Source: Oribacterium sp. (GTDB lineage: Bacteria > Bacillota_A > Clostridia > Lachnospirales > Lachnospiraceae). From it: a stretch of DNA of 64,000 nt. The stretch is from the NCBI GenBank assembly GCA_004554245.1, contig SFND01000004.1, positions 40,659 through 104,658 on the forward strand, in the 5' to 3' direction. The notes beneath the pieces were generated by a model. The model saw only the letters and a program-made list of their open reading frames with translations. It searched no databases and was not told the DNA's origin. The position numbers and the translations under genes were made by a program. Of this stretch, positions 7,793 through 15,886 are shown one piece after another. Within the stretch, counting starts at the first letter, position 1. The number at the start of each line of letters is the position of its first letter.

Positions 7793-8299
7793 ATGTTAAG
7801 AGTAGATATCAACTTATTATTTACCGTGATCAACCTGCTGTTCCTGGTTTTCCTTATGAAGAAGTTCCTCTTCAAGCCGGTGCGCGCGGTCCTCGAGAAG
7901 CGTCAGAACGAGATCGAGGCATCGTTTAAGAACGCAGATGCCGTCAACCAGGAGGCAGCAGCGCTGAAGGAGAAGTATGAGGCGAGCCTCTCGAACATCG
8001 AGACGGAGCGTCAGGAGACCATCAATCAGGCGAAGATCGATGCGTCGAAGGAGTACGACGAGATCATCCACAACGCAAACAAGAAGGCCGACAAGATCAT
8101 CGCCGAGGCAAAGATCCAGGCCGAGAAGGATGCCGAGACGAAGCAGCATGAGATGCAGCAGCAGATGGCCGTGCTCGTCGCACAGGCAGCCTATAAGATC
8201 GCGACCTCTCATGACAGTGCAGCGAACGACAGCCAGCTGTTTGATCAGTTCCTGAACGACAGTGAGGGGCAGCAGCCGAACGGCACGAAGGAGGCATAA
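7793..8299 (+). CDS. atpF: F1Fo ATP synthase Fo subunit b
   Basis: 168 residues: one N-terminal membrane helix (INLLFLVFLMKKFLFKPV) followed by a long charged helix rich in Glu, Lys, Gln and Ala that forms the peripheral stalk (typical KADKIIAEAKIQAEKDAE register). It would bind the delta domain at the top of F1. Unlike mycobacteria, b is not fused to delta here; delta is fused to alpha instead, starting three bases after the atpF stop codon. Confidence 0.95.
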   Translation: MLRVDINLLFTVINLLFLVFLMKKFLFKPVRAVLEKRQNEIEASFKNADAVNQEAAALKEKYEASLSNIETERQETINQAKIDASKEYDEIIHNANKKADKIIAEAKIQAEKDAETKQHEMQQQMAVLVAQAAYKIATSHDSAANDSQLFDQFLNDSEGQQPNGTKEA

Positions 8300-8302
8300 G
8301 CG

Positions 8303-10351
8303 ATGACGCAGAATGCAAGAGAGATTGCAGAACGTTTGATTCAGCTGCAGGTTTCTCCGAGCGTGATGAGTTCGACCTCACGTATCTTTGAGGTCCTGCC
8401 GGAAACCCTTTCCGAGCTCGGTGATCCGACCGTGTCACTGGAGAAGAGAAACACCATCATCGACAGTGTGTTCCCGACCGAGGTGCGAGATACCCTGAAG
8501 CTTCTCTGTGAGCAGAATGCGCTCGGAAGCTGGAAGGACATCGCACAGCAGTACAGTGAGATCCGTGCGACTGCAGAGCGCCAGACCCAGGTTCGTCTTC
8601 GCTACGTGACGAAGCCGACGGAGAAGCAGCTCCTGAATATTCAGAAGTTCGTTTTTGATAAATATAAGACCCAGTATTTCGACTTTCAGATGCAGGAGGA
8701 TAAGGCACTCGGTGGTGGCTTCATCCTCGAGGTAGGCAACGATCAGTACGACTGGTCGACGAGCGGCCGCCGGAATCAGTTCCTCGAGCAGCTCCGGAAT
8801 ACCCGTTCCAGCCTCACAAGCGATGCCGACATCCTGACGATTCTTCAGAAGGGCATCTCAAACTTCGACCTGAAGGCCGAGAAGAAGGAAATCGGCTTCA
8901 TCGAGAGCGTCGGTGATGGTATCGCCATCATGAACGGCCTCGATCATGCCATGTATGGCGAGGTCATCGAGTTCGATAACGGGACGAAGGGTATGGTACA
9001 GAACATCGAGCGGAACCGTATCGGTGTTATCCTCTTCGGTGACGAGACCGGACTCGGCGAGGGCAGTCGTGGTATGCGTACCGGTCGTATGGCCGGCGTA
9101 CCGGTATCCAATGACTACCTCGGTCGTGTCGTAAACGCTCTCGGTGAGCCGATCGACGGTCTCGGTCCGATCCATGAGGACGAGTACCGCGCCATCGAGC
9201 AGCCGGCACCAGGCATCATCGATCGTCAGCCGGTCAATGAGCCGCTGCAGACCGGTATCCTCGCGATCGACTCGATGTTCCCGATCGGTCGTGGACAGCG
9301 TGAGCTGATCATCGGCGACCGTCAGACCGGTAAGACCTCCATCGCGATGGATACGATCCTGAACCAGGCGGATAAAAACTGTATCTGTATCTATGTCGCC
9401 ATCGGTCAGAAGGAGTCGACCGTTGCTTCGCTCGTTGAAAACCTGAAGAAGCACGATGCGATGAAGTATACCTGCGTCATGGCGGCCACCGCTGCAGATC
9501 CGGCACCGATCCAGTACATCGCACCATATGCAGCGACCGCCCTCGCTGAGTACTTCATGTACAAGGGACAGGATGTCCTGATCGTCTACGATGATCTCAG
9601 TAAGCATGCCGTCGCCTACAGAGCGCTGTCTCTGCTTCTCGGTCGTGCACCGGGACGTGAGGCGTATCCTGGTGATGTCTTCTATCTGCACTCGAGACTC
9701 CTCGAGCGTTCCTGCCGTCTCAGTGAGAAGCTCGGTGGTGGCTCCATCACCGCACTTCCGATCATTGAGACCCAGGATGGTGATGTTTCGGCCTATATCC
9801 CGACGAACGTCATCTCCATCACCGATGGTCAGATCTTCCTCGAGAGCAACCTCTTCTTCGAGGGTCAGCGTCCGGCCGTCAACGTCGGTCTGTCCGTATC
9901 CCGAGTCGGTGGTGCGGCACAGGCGAAGGCCATGAAGAAGGCCTCCGGCTCGCTCCGTATCGATCTCGCGCAGTATCGTGAGATGGCCGTTTTCACGCAG
10001 TTCTCCTCGGATCTCGATCAGAACACCCGTGATCTCCTGACCCAGGGTAAGGTGCTCATGGAGCTTCTGAAGCAGCCACTCGGTCATCCGATGTCCCTGG
10101 CGGATCAGGTCATCACCCTTGTCACCGCGCTCAATAAGAAACTGATGAGCGTCGAGCCGAAGCATGTCAAGGAATTCCAGGGGGAGATGCTCACGTATTT
10201 CGCACAGCGCTATCCGGAGATCGGTAAGAACCTCGAGATTTCGAAGGTGCTCGATGACGATGCGAAGAAGAGCATTCTGAGCGTCGCCGACGAGTTCCTG
10301 AAGATCTGGGACAGCGAGCACAGCACATCAGGAAGCACGAGCGCAGTCTAA
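8303..10351 (+). CDS. atpHA: fused F1 ATP synthase delta-alpha subunit
   Basis: One uninterrupted 682-codon frame. Residues 1 to about 172 are a complete delta subunit (N-terminal helical bundle, then the hallmark GGGFILEVGNDQYDWSTSGR segment). From about 175 onward is a complete alpha subunit: N-terminal helix DILTILQKGISNFD, Walker A GDRQTGKT at 338-345, and the adenine-pocket and C-terminal helical parts, ending at normal length (about 508 aa). The junction near 8819 has no stop codon, no internal ribosome site and no in-frame Met; the nearby out-of-frame ATG meets a stop after four codons. No separate atpH or atpA is present. Mycobacteria fuse b with delta; I do not know of a characterised delta-alpha fusion. 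Since F1 holds three alpha but one delta, assembly needs explaining. Confidence 0.93.
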   Translation: MTQNAREIAERLIQLQVSPSVMSSTSRIFEVLPETLSELGDPTVSLEKRNTIIDSVFPTEVRDTLKLLCEQNALGSWKDIAQQYSEIRATAERQTQVRLRYVTKPTEKQLLNIQKFVFDKYKTQYFDFQMQEDKALGGGFILEVGNDQYDWSTSGRRNQFLEQLRNTRSSLTSDADILTILQKGISNFDLKAEKKEIGFIESVGDGIAIMNGLDHAMYGEVIEFDNGTKGMVQNIERNRIGVILFGDETGLGEGSRGMRTGRMAGVPVSNDYLGRVVNALGEPIDGLGPIHEDEYRAIEQPAPGIIDRQPVNEPLQTGILAIDSMFPIGRGQRELIIGDRQTGKTSIAMDTILNQADKNCICIYVAIGQKESTVASLVENLKKHDAMKYTCVMAATAADPAPIQYIAPYAATALAEYFMYKGQDVLIVYDDLSKHAVAYRALSLLLGRAPGREAYPGDVFYLHSRLLERSCRLSEKLGGGSITALPIIETQDGDVSAYIPTNVISITDGQIFLESNLFFEGQRPAVNVGLSVSRVGGAAQAKAMKKASGSLRIDLAQYREMAVFTQFSSDLDQNTRDLLTQGKVLMELLKQPLGHPMSLADQVITLVTALNKKLMSVEPKHVKEFQGEMLTYFAQRYPEIGKNLEISKVLDDDAKKSILSVADEFLKIWDSEHSTSGSTSAV

Positions 10352-10367
10352 GCGTTTCATCATATAA

Positions 10368-10511
10368 CGCCAATGCTTCCGGCGAAGCATCGTCGTGCAG
10401 CAGGTGAGGATTGCCTCGTCCATATCGTTATCTATACGTAGGACGTGACATTTTATCCTGCGGAGTCGAATCGGCTCCGGGACATGAGGATGCCGGCGGG
10501 AAGCATTGGCG
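10368..10511 (+). other. long-range stem in the atpHA-atpG spacer
   Basis: CGCCAATGCTTCC (10368-10380) pairs perfectly over 13 bases with GGAAGCATTGGCG (10499-10511), closing a loop of 118 bases that covers almost the whole 177-base spacer and ends just before the atpG ribosome site (CAGGAG). Confidence 0.55.
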
Positions 10512-10528
10512 GAAGACAGGAGTACATC

Positions 10529-11437
10529 ATGGCAACAACAAGAGAGCTTCGGGATCGTATCTCGAGCATCGATAATACGCTGAAAATCACCAACGCCATG
10601 TACCTCATCTCCAGTACGAAGCTCCGGAAGGCGAAGACGGATCTGGCGAAAACCGAGCCGTATTTCTATACGCTGCAGACGATGATCCAGCGTATCCTTC
10701 GTCATCTGCCGGAGGATTTCACGCATCCATACCTGGATGTGCGTCGTTCGGTTCGTGAAACGATGGAACCGAGGGATTATAAGACGGCGGTCATCTGCGT
10801 GACAGCGGATAAGGGTCTCGCCGGTGCCTATAATCATAATGTGATCAAGCGGACCGAGGAGATCCTCCGGGAACGCCCGAATCATCAGCTGTTCGTCGTC
10901 GGCGAGATGGGCCGTGCATACTTCCATGCACAGAACGAGCCGATCGCGCACCACTTCCGCTATACGGCGCAGAATCCGACCCTGCATCGGGCACGTGTCA
11001 TCACGGGTCATATGCTGGATCTTTTCGAGGCACATGAGTTCGATGCGCTCTACATCGTGTATACACGTATGAAGAACAGTCTGGAGATGGTCACCGAGAC
11101 CGAGCAGCTGCTTCCGCTGGATAAGCTGAACGGCGGTGTGCTGGGAACGACGGTACCGATGGTCGCGGGTATGGAGGAGTTCCGTATGCGTCCGACACCG
11201 AAGGCCATCATCGACAACGTCATCCCGGATTATCTGAACGGTTTCATCTACAGTGCGCTGGTCGAGTCCTTCTGCTCGGAGCAGAATGCACGTATGACCG
11301 CGATGGATGCCGCGAACCGGAGTGGTAACAAGCTGAAGCAGCAGCTGAGCATCCAGTATAATCGGCAGCGTCAGGCACAGATCACACAGGAAATCACGGA
11401 GATCGCCGCTGGCGCCCGCGCGCAGCAGCGGAAGTAG
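10529..11437 (+). CDS. atpG: F1 ATP synthase subunit gamma
   Basis: 302 residues from the ATG at 10529 (CAGGAG upstream); an in-frame Met 28 codons earlier lies within the structured spacer and is unlikely. Gamma is the rotating central shaft. The N-terminal coiled coil (ELRDRISSIDNTLKITNAMYLIS) and C-terminal helix (NKLKQQLSIQYNRQRQAQITQEITEI) are present, with the conserved TADKGLAGAYN segment in the Rossmann-like middle. It is somewhat divergent but full length. Confidence 0.95.
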   Translation: MATTRELRDRISSIDNTLKITNAMYLISSTKLRKAKTDLAKTEPYFYTLQTMIQRILRHLPEDFTHPYLDVRRSVRETMEPRDYKTAVICVTADKGLAGAYNHNVIKRTEEILRERPNHQLFVVGEMGRAYFHAQNEPIAHHFRYTAQNPTLHRARVITGHMLDLFEAHEFDALYIVYTRMKNSLEMVTETEQLLPLDKLNGGVLGTTVPMVAGMEEFRMRPTPKAIIDNVIPDYLNGFIYSALVESFCSEQNARMTAMDAANRSGNKLKQQLSIQYNRQRQAQITQEITEIAAGARAQQRK

Positions 11438-11449
11438 TTAGGAGGATAC

Positions 11450-12859
11450 ATGCAGACAGGAAAAATCGTGCAGGTGATGGGACCGGTCGTCGATGTGGCG
11501 TTTGATACCACACCGCTTCCGGAGATCAAGACTGCACTTAAGGTAGATAATCATGGCAGAGAGTGTGTCATGGAGGTGGCACAGCAGATGGGGCAGAGCG
11601 TCGTGCGCTGCATCATGCTGAGTGCATCCGAGGGACTCGAGCGGGACATGGTCGTCACGAATACAGGTGCCGGAATCACTGTTCCTGTGGGTGAGAAGAC
11701 CCTCGGCAGACTGTTTAATGTGCTGGGCGATGCGATCGATGGACAGCCGGCACCGGAGACGGAGGAGCACTGGGAGATCCACCGGAAGCCGCCGAAGTTC
11801 GAGGACCAGAATCCGGTACAGGAGGTTCTCGAGACCGGTATCAAGGTCATCGATCTGCTGGCACCGTACGCAAAGGGTGGTAAGATCGGTCTGTTCGGTG
11901 GTGCCGGTGTCGGTAAGACGGTCCTGATTCAGGAGCTGATCCGGAACATCGCGACGGAGCATGGCGGATACTCGATCTTCACCGGTGTAGGTGAGCGTTC
12001 CCGTGAGGGTAATGATCTCTACAGCGAGATGACCGCGAGTGGTGTCATCAAGAACACGGCGCTCGTCTTCGGACAGATGAATGAGGCACCGGGTGCCCGA
12101 ATGCGTGTGGCGGAGACCGGTCTTACGATGGCCGAGTACTTCCGTGATGTGCAGCATAAGGATGTGCTGCTCTTCATCGATAACATCTTCCGTTTCGTAC
12201 AGGCAGGCTCCGAGGTTTCGTCTCTGCTTGGTCGTATGCCGTCAGCCGTCGGTTATCAGCCGACCCTCGCGACGGAGATGGGCCAGTTGCAGGAGCGTAT
12301 CGCGTCGACGAAGGAAGGTTCGGTTACTTCCGTACAGGCCGTCTACGTTCCGGCCGACGACCTGACCGACCCGGCACCGGCGACGACCTTCGCGCACCTC
12401 GATGCGACGACGGTTCTGTCCCGTAAGATCGTAGAGCAGGGCATCTACCCGGCCGTCGATCCGCTGGAGAGCTCCTCCAGAATCCTGACCGAGGAGATCG
12501 TCGGTAAGGAGCACTATGATACAGCACAGCGTGTACTGCAGATCCTCGAGAAGTACAAGGAGCTGCAGGATATCATCGCCATCCTCGGTATGGAAGAGTT
12601 GTCCGAGGAGGATAAGATGACCGTATACCGTGCACGTAAGATCCGTAACTTCCTGAGCCAGCCGTTCTTCGTCGGTGAGCAGTTCACCGGTATCCCGGGC
12701 AGATATGTACCGCTCGCTGATACCATCAAGGGCTTCAAGGCGATCATCGATGGTGAGATGGATGAGTATCCGGAGAGTGCGTTCTTTAACGTCGGTACCA
12801 TCGAGGATGTGAAGAAGAAGGCCGAGGATATGGCGGCTGCAGACGCGAAGAAGGCGTAA
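11450..12859 (+). CDS. atpD: F1 ATP synthase subunit beta
   Basis: 469 residues, the catalytic subunit. Walker A GGAGVGKT near residue 150, the catalytic Glu region TGVGERSREGND, LLFIDNIFRF (Walker B) and the DELSEED-type lever sequence, here MEELSEED, are all present. The ribosome site TAGGAGG is strong. It follows atpG by 12 bases. Confidence 0.97.
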   Translation: MQTGKIVQVMGPVVDVAFDTTPLPEIKTALKVDNHGRECVMEVAQQMGQSVVRCIMLSASEGLERDMVVTNTGAGITVPVGEKTLGRLFNVLGDAIDGQPAPETEEHWEIHRKPPKFEDQNPVQEVLETGIKVIDLLAPYAKGGKIGLFGGAGVGKTVLIQELIRNIATEHGGYSIFTGVGERSREGNDLYSEMTASGVIKNTALVFGQMNEAPGARMRVAETGLTMAEYFRDVQHKDVLLFIDNIFRFVQAGSEVSSLLGRMPSAVGYQPTLATEMGQLQERIASTKEGSVTSVQAVYVPADDLTDPAPATTFAHLDATTVLSRKIVEQGIYPAVDPLESSSRILTEEIVGKEHYDTAQRVLQILEKYKELQDIIAILGMEELSEEDKMTVYRARKIRNFLSQPFFVGEQFTGIPGRYVPLADTIKGFKAIIDGEMDEYPESAFFNVGTIEDVKKKAEDMAAADAKKA

Positions 12860-12940
12860 AACAGGATATATATAGAGTATGCCGGCAAGACGGCCTGTGC
12901 AGCGTGCGGTCAGAACACGAAGCACGGGCGACGTATCCGG

Positions 12941-12965
12941 CTTCCGGCTGTGCTACAGCCGGAAG
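12941..12965 (+). other. hairpin in the atpD-atpC spacer
   Basis: An 11-bp perfect stem CTTCCGGCTGT/ACAGCCGGAAG with a 3-base loop and no T-run, so not a classical terminator. It probably protects or processes the message between the highly expressed atpD and atpC. Confidence 0.5.
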
Positions 12966-12991
12966 AAATCGAATTGTGAAGAGGTTTTGAA

Positions 12992-13420
12992 ATGGCAGAC
13001 ACACCAGCACTGTTCAGTTTACAGGTGATTGCATCGAATAAGGTTTTTTATGATGAGCATGCACAGTATCTGAAAATCAATACTTCAGATGGCTTCCGTG
13101 GCCTGATGGCGCATCATGCACCATGTGTTGTGGCTGTCGAGACCGGACCGATGGAAATCGTGAAGCCGGACGGAGAGCGCATCGAAGTTCTCGTCAGCAG
13201 CGGTATCATGAACTGTGCGAATAACCGAATCACGGTGCTCGTCGACACCTGCGAAACCGCAGAGGAGATCGATGTGCGTCGTGCGGAGGAGGCGAAGGAG
13301 CGTGCCCTCGAGCAGCTCCGCCAGAAGCAGTCCGTCGGCGAATTCAAGATGACCCAGTCATCCCTCGCCCGCGCACTGTCGCGACTGGAGTTCTCGTCAC
13401 ATAAACAGCACTTCATCTGA
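12992..13420 (+). CDS. atpC: F1 ATP synthase subunit epsilon
   Basis: 142 residues with an N-terminal beta-sandwich (SDGFRGLMAHHAPCVVAVETGPM, the region that binds gamma and the c-ring) and a C-terminal two-helix region (VRRAEEAKERALEQLRQ...ARALSRLEF) that in other bacteria can inhibit ATP hydrolysis. It is the last gene of the operon, followed by the giant palindromic repeat. Confidence 0.95.
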   Translation: MADTPALFSLQVIASNKVFYDEHAQYLKINTSDGFRGLMAHHAPCVVAVETGPMEIVKPDGERIEVLVSSGIMNCANNRITVLVDTCETAEEIDVRRAEEAKERALEQLRQKQSVGEFKMTQSSLARALSRLEFSSHKQHFI

Positions 13421-13452
13421 TCGCGCTTGCAGCTGAAATCGAATGTACACTA

Positions 13453-13681
13453 GGACGCCCGGAGGGCTGTCCCCGGCAGCACAGTACTTCGAGGTCGGAA
13501 AAATCACAAATCGGGCCCTAAGAACCAGTAGGCCCTCTGCAATCACTGAGTTTTCTTTATGAAAACTCAGCATTGCAGAGGGTGCTAAGGAAAAATTACT
13601 CCAACTGGTTCTAAGGGCCCGATTTGGATTTATTCACGACCTCTTCGTATGGCTTCCGGGGACAGCCCTCCGGGCGTTCTG
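13453..13681. repeat. giant nested palindromic repeat (complete copy)
   Basis: About 229 bases fold into one long nested hairpin. The outer arms are GGACGCCCGGAGGGCTGTCC (from 13454) and its near complement ending at 13680. Middle arms are AAATCGGGCCCTAAGAACCAGT (13508-13529, one mismatch) paired with bases around 13606-13626. The inner arms CCCTCTGCAAT...GAGTTTTC/GAAAACTC...ATTGCAGAGGG (about 13533-13582) leave the loop TTTAT. A second copy in the same orientation begins at 63846. It contains no ORF. It may act as a terminator for the atp operon, a MITE-like element or a structured RNA. Confidence 0.8.
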
Positions 13682-13744
13682 ACCGCTACTGTTTTCAGCA
13701 ATGCCTTTTTCTGGAATACGCTATTGCGTCAGAAGTGTGAAATC

Positions 13745-13773
13745 TTGACACTGCATTGCCCTCGGCCTACACT
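13745..13773 (+). promoter_or_regulatory. promoter for proC
   Basis: TTGACA (13745-13750), a 17-base spacer, TACACT (13768-13773). The 120-base leader to proC contains two similar stretches, CTATCATAA and GTATCATAA. The whole gap 13421-13892 holds the repeat and this promoter only. Confidence 0.6.
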
Positions 13774-13892
13774 AGGGAAAACCATTGCGTAGGGCGGTGT
13801 GCTATCATAACGCCTCATCACTGAAATGAGTGGGACACGCCTGTGAAATGGGTATCATAAAACCTCTGAGTATTTTATGAAAGGATTTAAAT

Positions 13893-14729
13893 ATGAAATC
13901 ACTGAATGAACTTCATATCGGATTTATCGGATTAGGAAATATGGGAGGTGCAGTGGCCGAGGGCTTCATCCGTGCGGGCATCCCGGCGGGTAATATTTAT
14001 GCCTGTGGCGGACACTTTGAGAAGCTCACAGCACGCTGTGCTGAAATCTCTGCACTTGCGCCTTCGGACGGTGAACACGCAGCCGGTATGCATGCCTGCC
14101 ATGACGTCGCAGAAGTAGCCGATGCGTCGGACCTTATCTTTATCGCTGTGAAGCCGGTAAAGATTCCGACGGTCATCAAGCCATACGCAGCGCACTTCGC
14201 TGACAAGCTGATCGTTTCGGTAGCGTGGGGCTATGACCTCGCACGTTATGAGAAAGAAGAAATCCTTCCGGCATCTGCGCACCTTCTCTGCACGATCCCG
14301 AATATCCCGGTTTCGGTCGGAAAAGGCATCTTCATCGCCGAGAAGGCGACGAGTCTTACATCGGAGGAGGAAACCCTGGTTCACAGCTTACTTGAGAAGA
14401 TTTCTATGGTGATTCCGGTCGAGACCGCGCAGCTCAACATCGGCGGTATCATCGGTGGCTGTGCACCTGCCTTTGCGGAGGTCTTCATGGAAGCGATGGC
14501 CGACGCGGCCGTCATGTACGGCATCCCGCGTGCGACGGCATATCCGCTCGTATCAAAGATGCTCGAAGGCACCGCAGCACTGCAGCTTGCAAGCGGAAAG
14601 CATCCGGCTGCGATGAAGGACGATGTCTGCTCACCGGGCGGTGCAACGATCTGCGGCATCGCTTCCCTCGAGGAGCACGGCTTCCGAGGTGCGGTCATCG
14701 ATGCCGTCAAAGCCATCCAGGGCGACTGA
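13893..14729 (+). CDS. proC: pyrroline-5-carboxylate reductase
   Basis: 278 residues. It catalyses the last step of proline synthesis, NAD(P)H-dependent reduction of 1-pyrroline-5-carboxylate. The N-terminal dinucleotide fold shows GFIGLGNMGGAVAEG; the C-terminal domain carries the P5CR signature region (KDDVCSPGGATICGIASLEEHGFRGAV). The length is normal. AAAGG precedes the ATG. It is monocistronic; a weak CCCGGAGGGG repeat fragment lies after the stop (about 14745-14780). Confidence 0.93.
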   Translation: MKSLNELHIGFIGLGNMGGAVAEGFIRAGIPAGNIYACGGHFEKLTARCAEISALAPSDGEHAAGMHACHDVAEVADASDLIFIAVKPVKIPTVIKPYAAHFADKLIVSVAWGYDLARYEKEEILPASAHLLCTIPNIPVSVGKGIFIAEKATSLTSEEETLVHSLLEKISMVIPVETAQLNIGGIIGGCAPAFAEVFMEAMADAAVMYGIPRATAYPLVSKMLEGTAALQLASGKHPAAMKDDVCSPGGATICGIASLEEHGFRGAVIDAVKAIQGD

Positions 14730-14818
14730 TCCAGGGCGTCGAGGTGTCAAGAAGACAGCCCAGGAAGCCCGGAGGGGCACTTTGGACATTCTGGCGTGTG
14801 TGGCCCTATAATAAAAAC

Positions 14819-14847
14819 TTGTCAGCGCATCGGAAAGAGTGTATTAT
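14819..14847 (+). promoter_or_regulatory. promoter for the 32-residue membrane protein
   Basis: TTGTCA (14819-14824), exactly 17 bases, TATTAT (14842-14847), about 50 bases before the ATG. Confidence 0.6.
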
Positions 14848-14900
14848 ATAGGGCATCATTTGAAAAACGAAGATATAGAGATTTAAGGAGATAAGTCGAT

Positions 14901-14999
14901 ATGATGAGTCCGAAGCAGAAAAAGACCGTATCCGCGGTTATCGTCATTGCCCTCGTTGCCGCAATGGTGCTGACCATGGTTCTTCCATATATTCTTTGA
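14901..14999 (+). CDS. small single-pass membrane protein (32 aa)
   Basis: ATG at 14901 (a second Met codon follows at once) with TTAAGGAG at good spacing, its own promoter upstream and an intrinsic terminator downstream. The peptide has a lysine-rich start (MMSPKQKKTV) and one hydrophobic helix (AVIVIALVAAMVLTMVLPYI). This layout is a self-contained gene for a tiny membrane protein. It recalls the very short DUF4044-like proteins of Firmicutes, but I cannot assign a family. It is easily missed by gene callers. Confidence 0.7.
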   Translation: MMSPKQKKTVSAVIVIALVAAMVLTMVLPYIL

Positions 15000-15015
15000 T
15001 GGACACAGAATGACG

Positions 15016-15050
15016 GAGAGACAGCCCAGCGGGCTGTCTCTCTTTATTTA
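15016..15050 (+). terminator. intrinsic terminator after the small membrane protein
   Basis: Stem GAGAGACAGCCC/GGGCTGTCTCTC with loop AGC, then TTTATTTA. Confidence 0.85.
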
Positions 15051-15073
15051 TAGAAACAAGTAGAGAGACGTTT

Positions 15074-15805
15074 ATGAAACATGATATCACTCCTGGCCAG
15101 GATCTGGTCATGATCGGTGAGGTCGGAACGTATGCGCTTCGTGTCCTTCTCGATCAGCGAATGACAGACATCAGAAAACGATTCGGCACGGCGTACCTCG
15201 CGGAGGAAGTGGAGGGGCTGGATGCTCGAGCCTGCCGCCCGGAGGGCGCTCCTTCGGGTTCGTGTGATCCGCTGGAGCAGCTGCTTCCGGGCTATCAGAA
15301 AAACTATGGCGTCACGAAGTGCTGGCCGGTGGCGAAGGGCGGTGCCCTGAAGGCACTGTGGGACTTCTGCGCATCGGAGGGCATCGACCCGGAGACCGGG
15401 AAGAAGCGAGGCGATGGTGTGGGCTGCGAGTTCCGCTATGATCGCATCCCGATCCGTCAGTTTACGATGGAGGTCTGCGAGCTGTTCGACCTCTTCCCGT
15501 ACCGGCTCTGGTCGGAAGACTGCTGGCTGCTGGCCGTCGATCGGGGCACACAGCTGGTGGAGGACTTCCTGAAGGCGCAGGCAGGCCTGGCAAAGGCCGG
15601 TGCTGATGCGATTTTCGAGCAGGGAGACCGCGCCGGCTTCGACGCATCCCATCGCCGGACAGAGGAGCCGATCCAGGCGGCTGTCTTCGGACGCTTCACG
15701 AAGGGAAAGAAGCGCCTCCGCGTGGATGGCGTCGAGCCGGCCTACCTCACCCGTGAGGACTACGAGGAGCTGGAACGTTACCTGGAGGGCGCGAAGCGAA
15801 AGTAA
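15074..15805 (+). CDS. lone C-terminal domain of an AIR-synthase (PurM/HypE-like) protein
   Basis: 243 residues. The segments PGQDLVMIGEVG, KGGALKALWDFCASEGI, RYDRIPIRQFTMEVCELFDLFPYRL and VFGRFTKGKKRLRVDG align with the C-terminal half of the AIR-synthase-related 'hydrogenase maturation factor' proteins of Clostridia. Those are about 330 aa and start with an ATP-binding half. That N-terminal half is absent here and does not lie upstream, where a terminator ends the previous gene. The glycine-rich GVTEGG-type motif is changed to KCWPVAKGG. Enzymatic activity of the usual kind is therefore doubtful. The start codon has only a weak ribosome site (GAGAGACG). Confidence 0.7.
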   Translation: MKHDITPGQDLVMIGEVGTYALRVLLDQRMTDIRKRFGTAYLAEEVEGLDARACRPEGAPSGSCDPLEQLLPGYQKNYGVTKCWPVAKGGALKALWDFCASEGIDPETGKKRGDGVGCEFRYDRIPIRQFTMEVCELFDLFPYRLWSEDCWLLAVDRGTQLVEDFLKAQAGLAKAGADAIFEQGDRAGFDASHRRTEEPIQAAVFGRFTKGKKRLRVDGVEPAYLTREDYEELERYLEGAKRK

Positions 15806-15813
15806 ATATTAAG

Positions 15814-15842
15814 TTGTCTGCAGCCTGTCGGATGTTTAAAAT
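15814..15842 (+). promoter_or_regulatory. promoter for the Lrp-aminotransferase-amylase operon
   Basis: TTGTCT (15814-15819), 17 bases, TAAAAT (15837-15842). An interrupted dyad TGTCGG...CCGACA overlaps it and could be an operator for the Lrp protein. Confidence 0.5.
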
Positions 15843-15886
15843 AAAAATGTTGTGCGCCGACATCTGAAAAAGAGGAGTATAGAACC

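Noticed and set aside
8800..8840. Hidden separate start for alpha within the fused frame
   Set aside because: The only ATG near the junction is out of frame and stops after four codons; no AGGAGG-like site precedes it.
8858..10321. Minus-strand open frame of 487 codons opposite the alpha part of the fused ATP synthase gene
   Set aside because: High-GC codon bias leaves long antisense frames; the translation is low-complexity Leu/Arg/Asp and matches nothing, while the sense strand is certain.
13453..13681. CRISPR array interpretation of the palindromic repeat
   Set aside because: There is no series of equal repeats with spacers, only one nested hairpin, and no cas genes are in the window.
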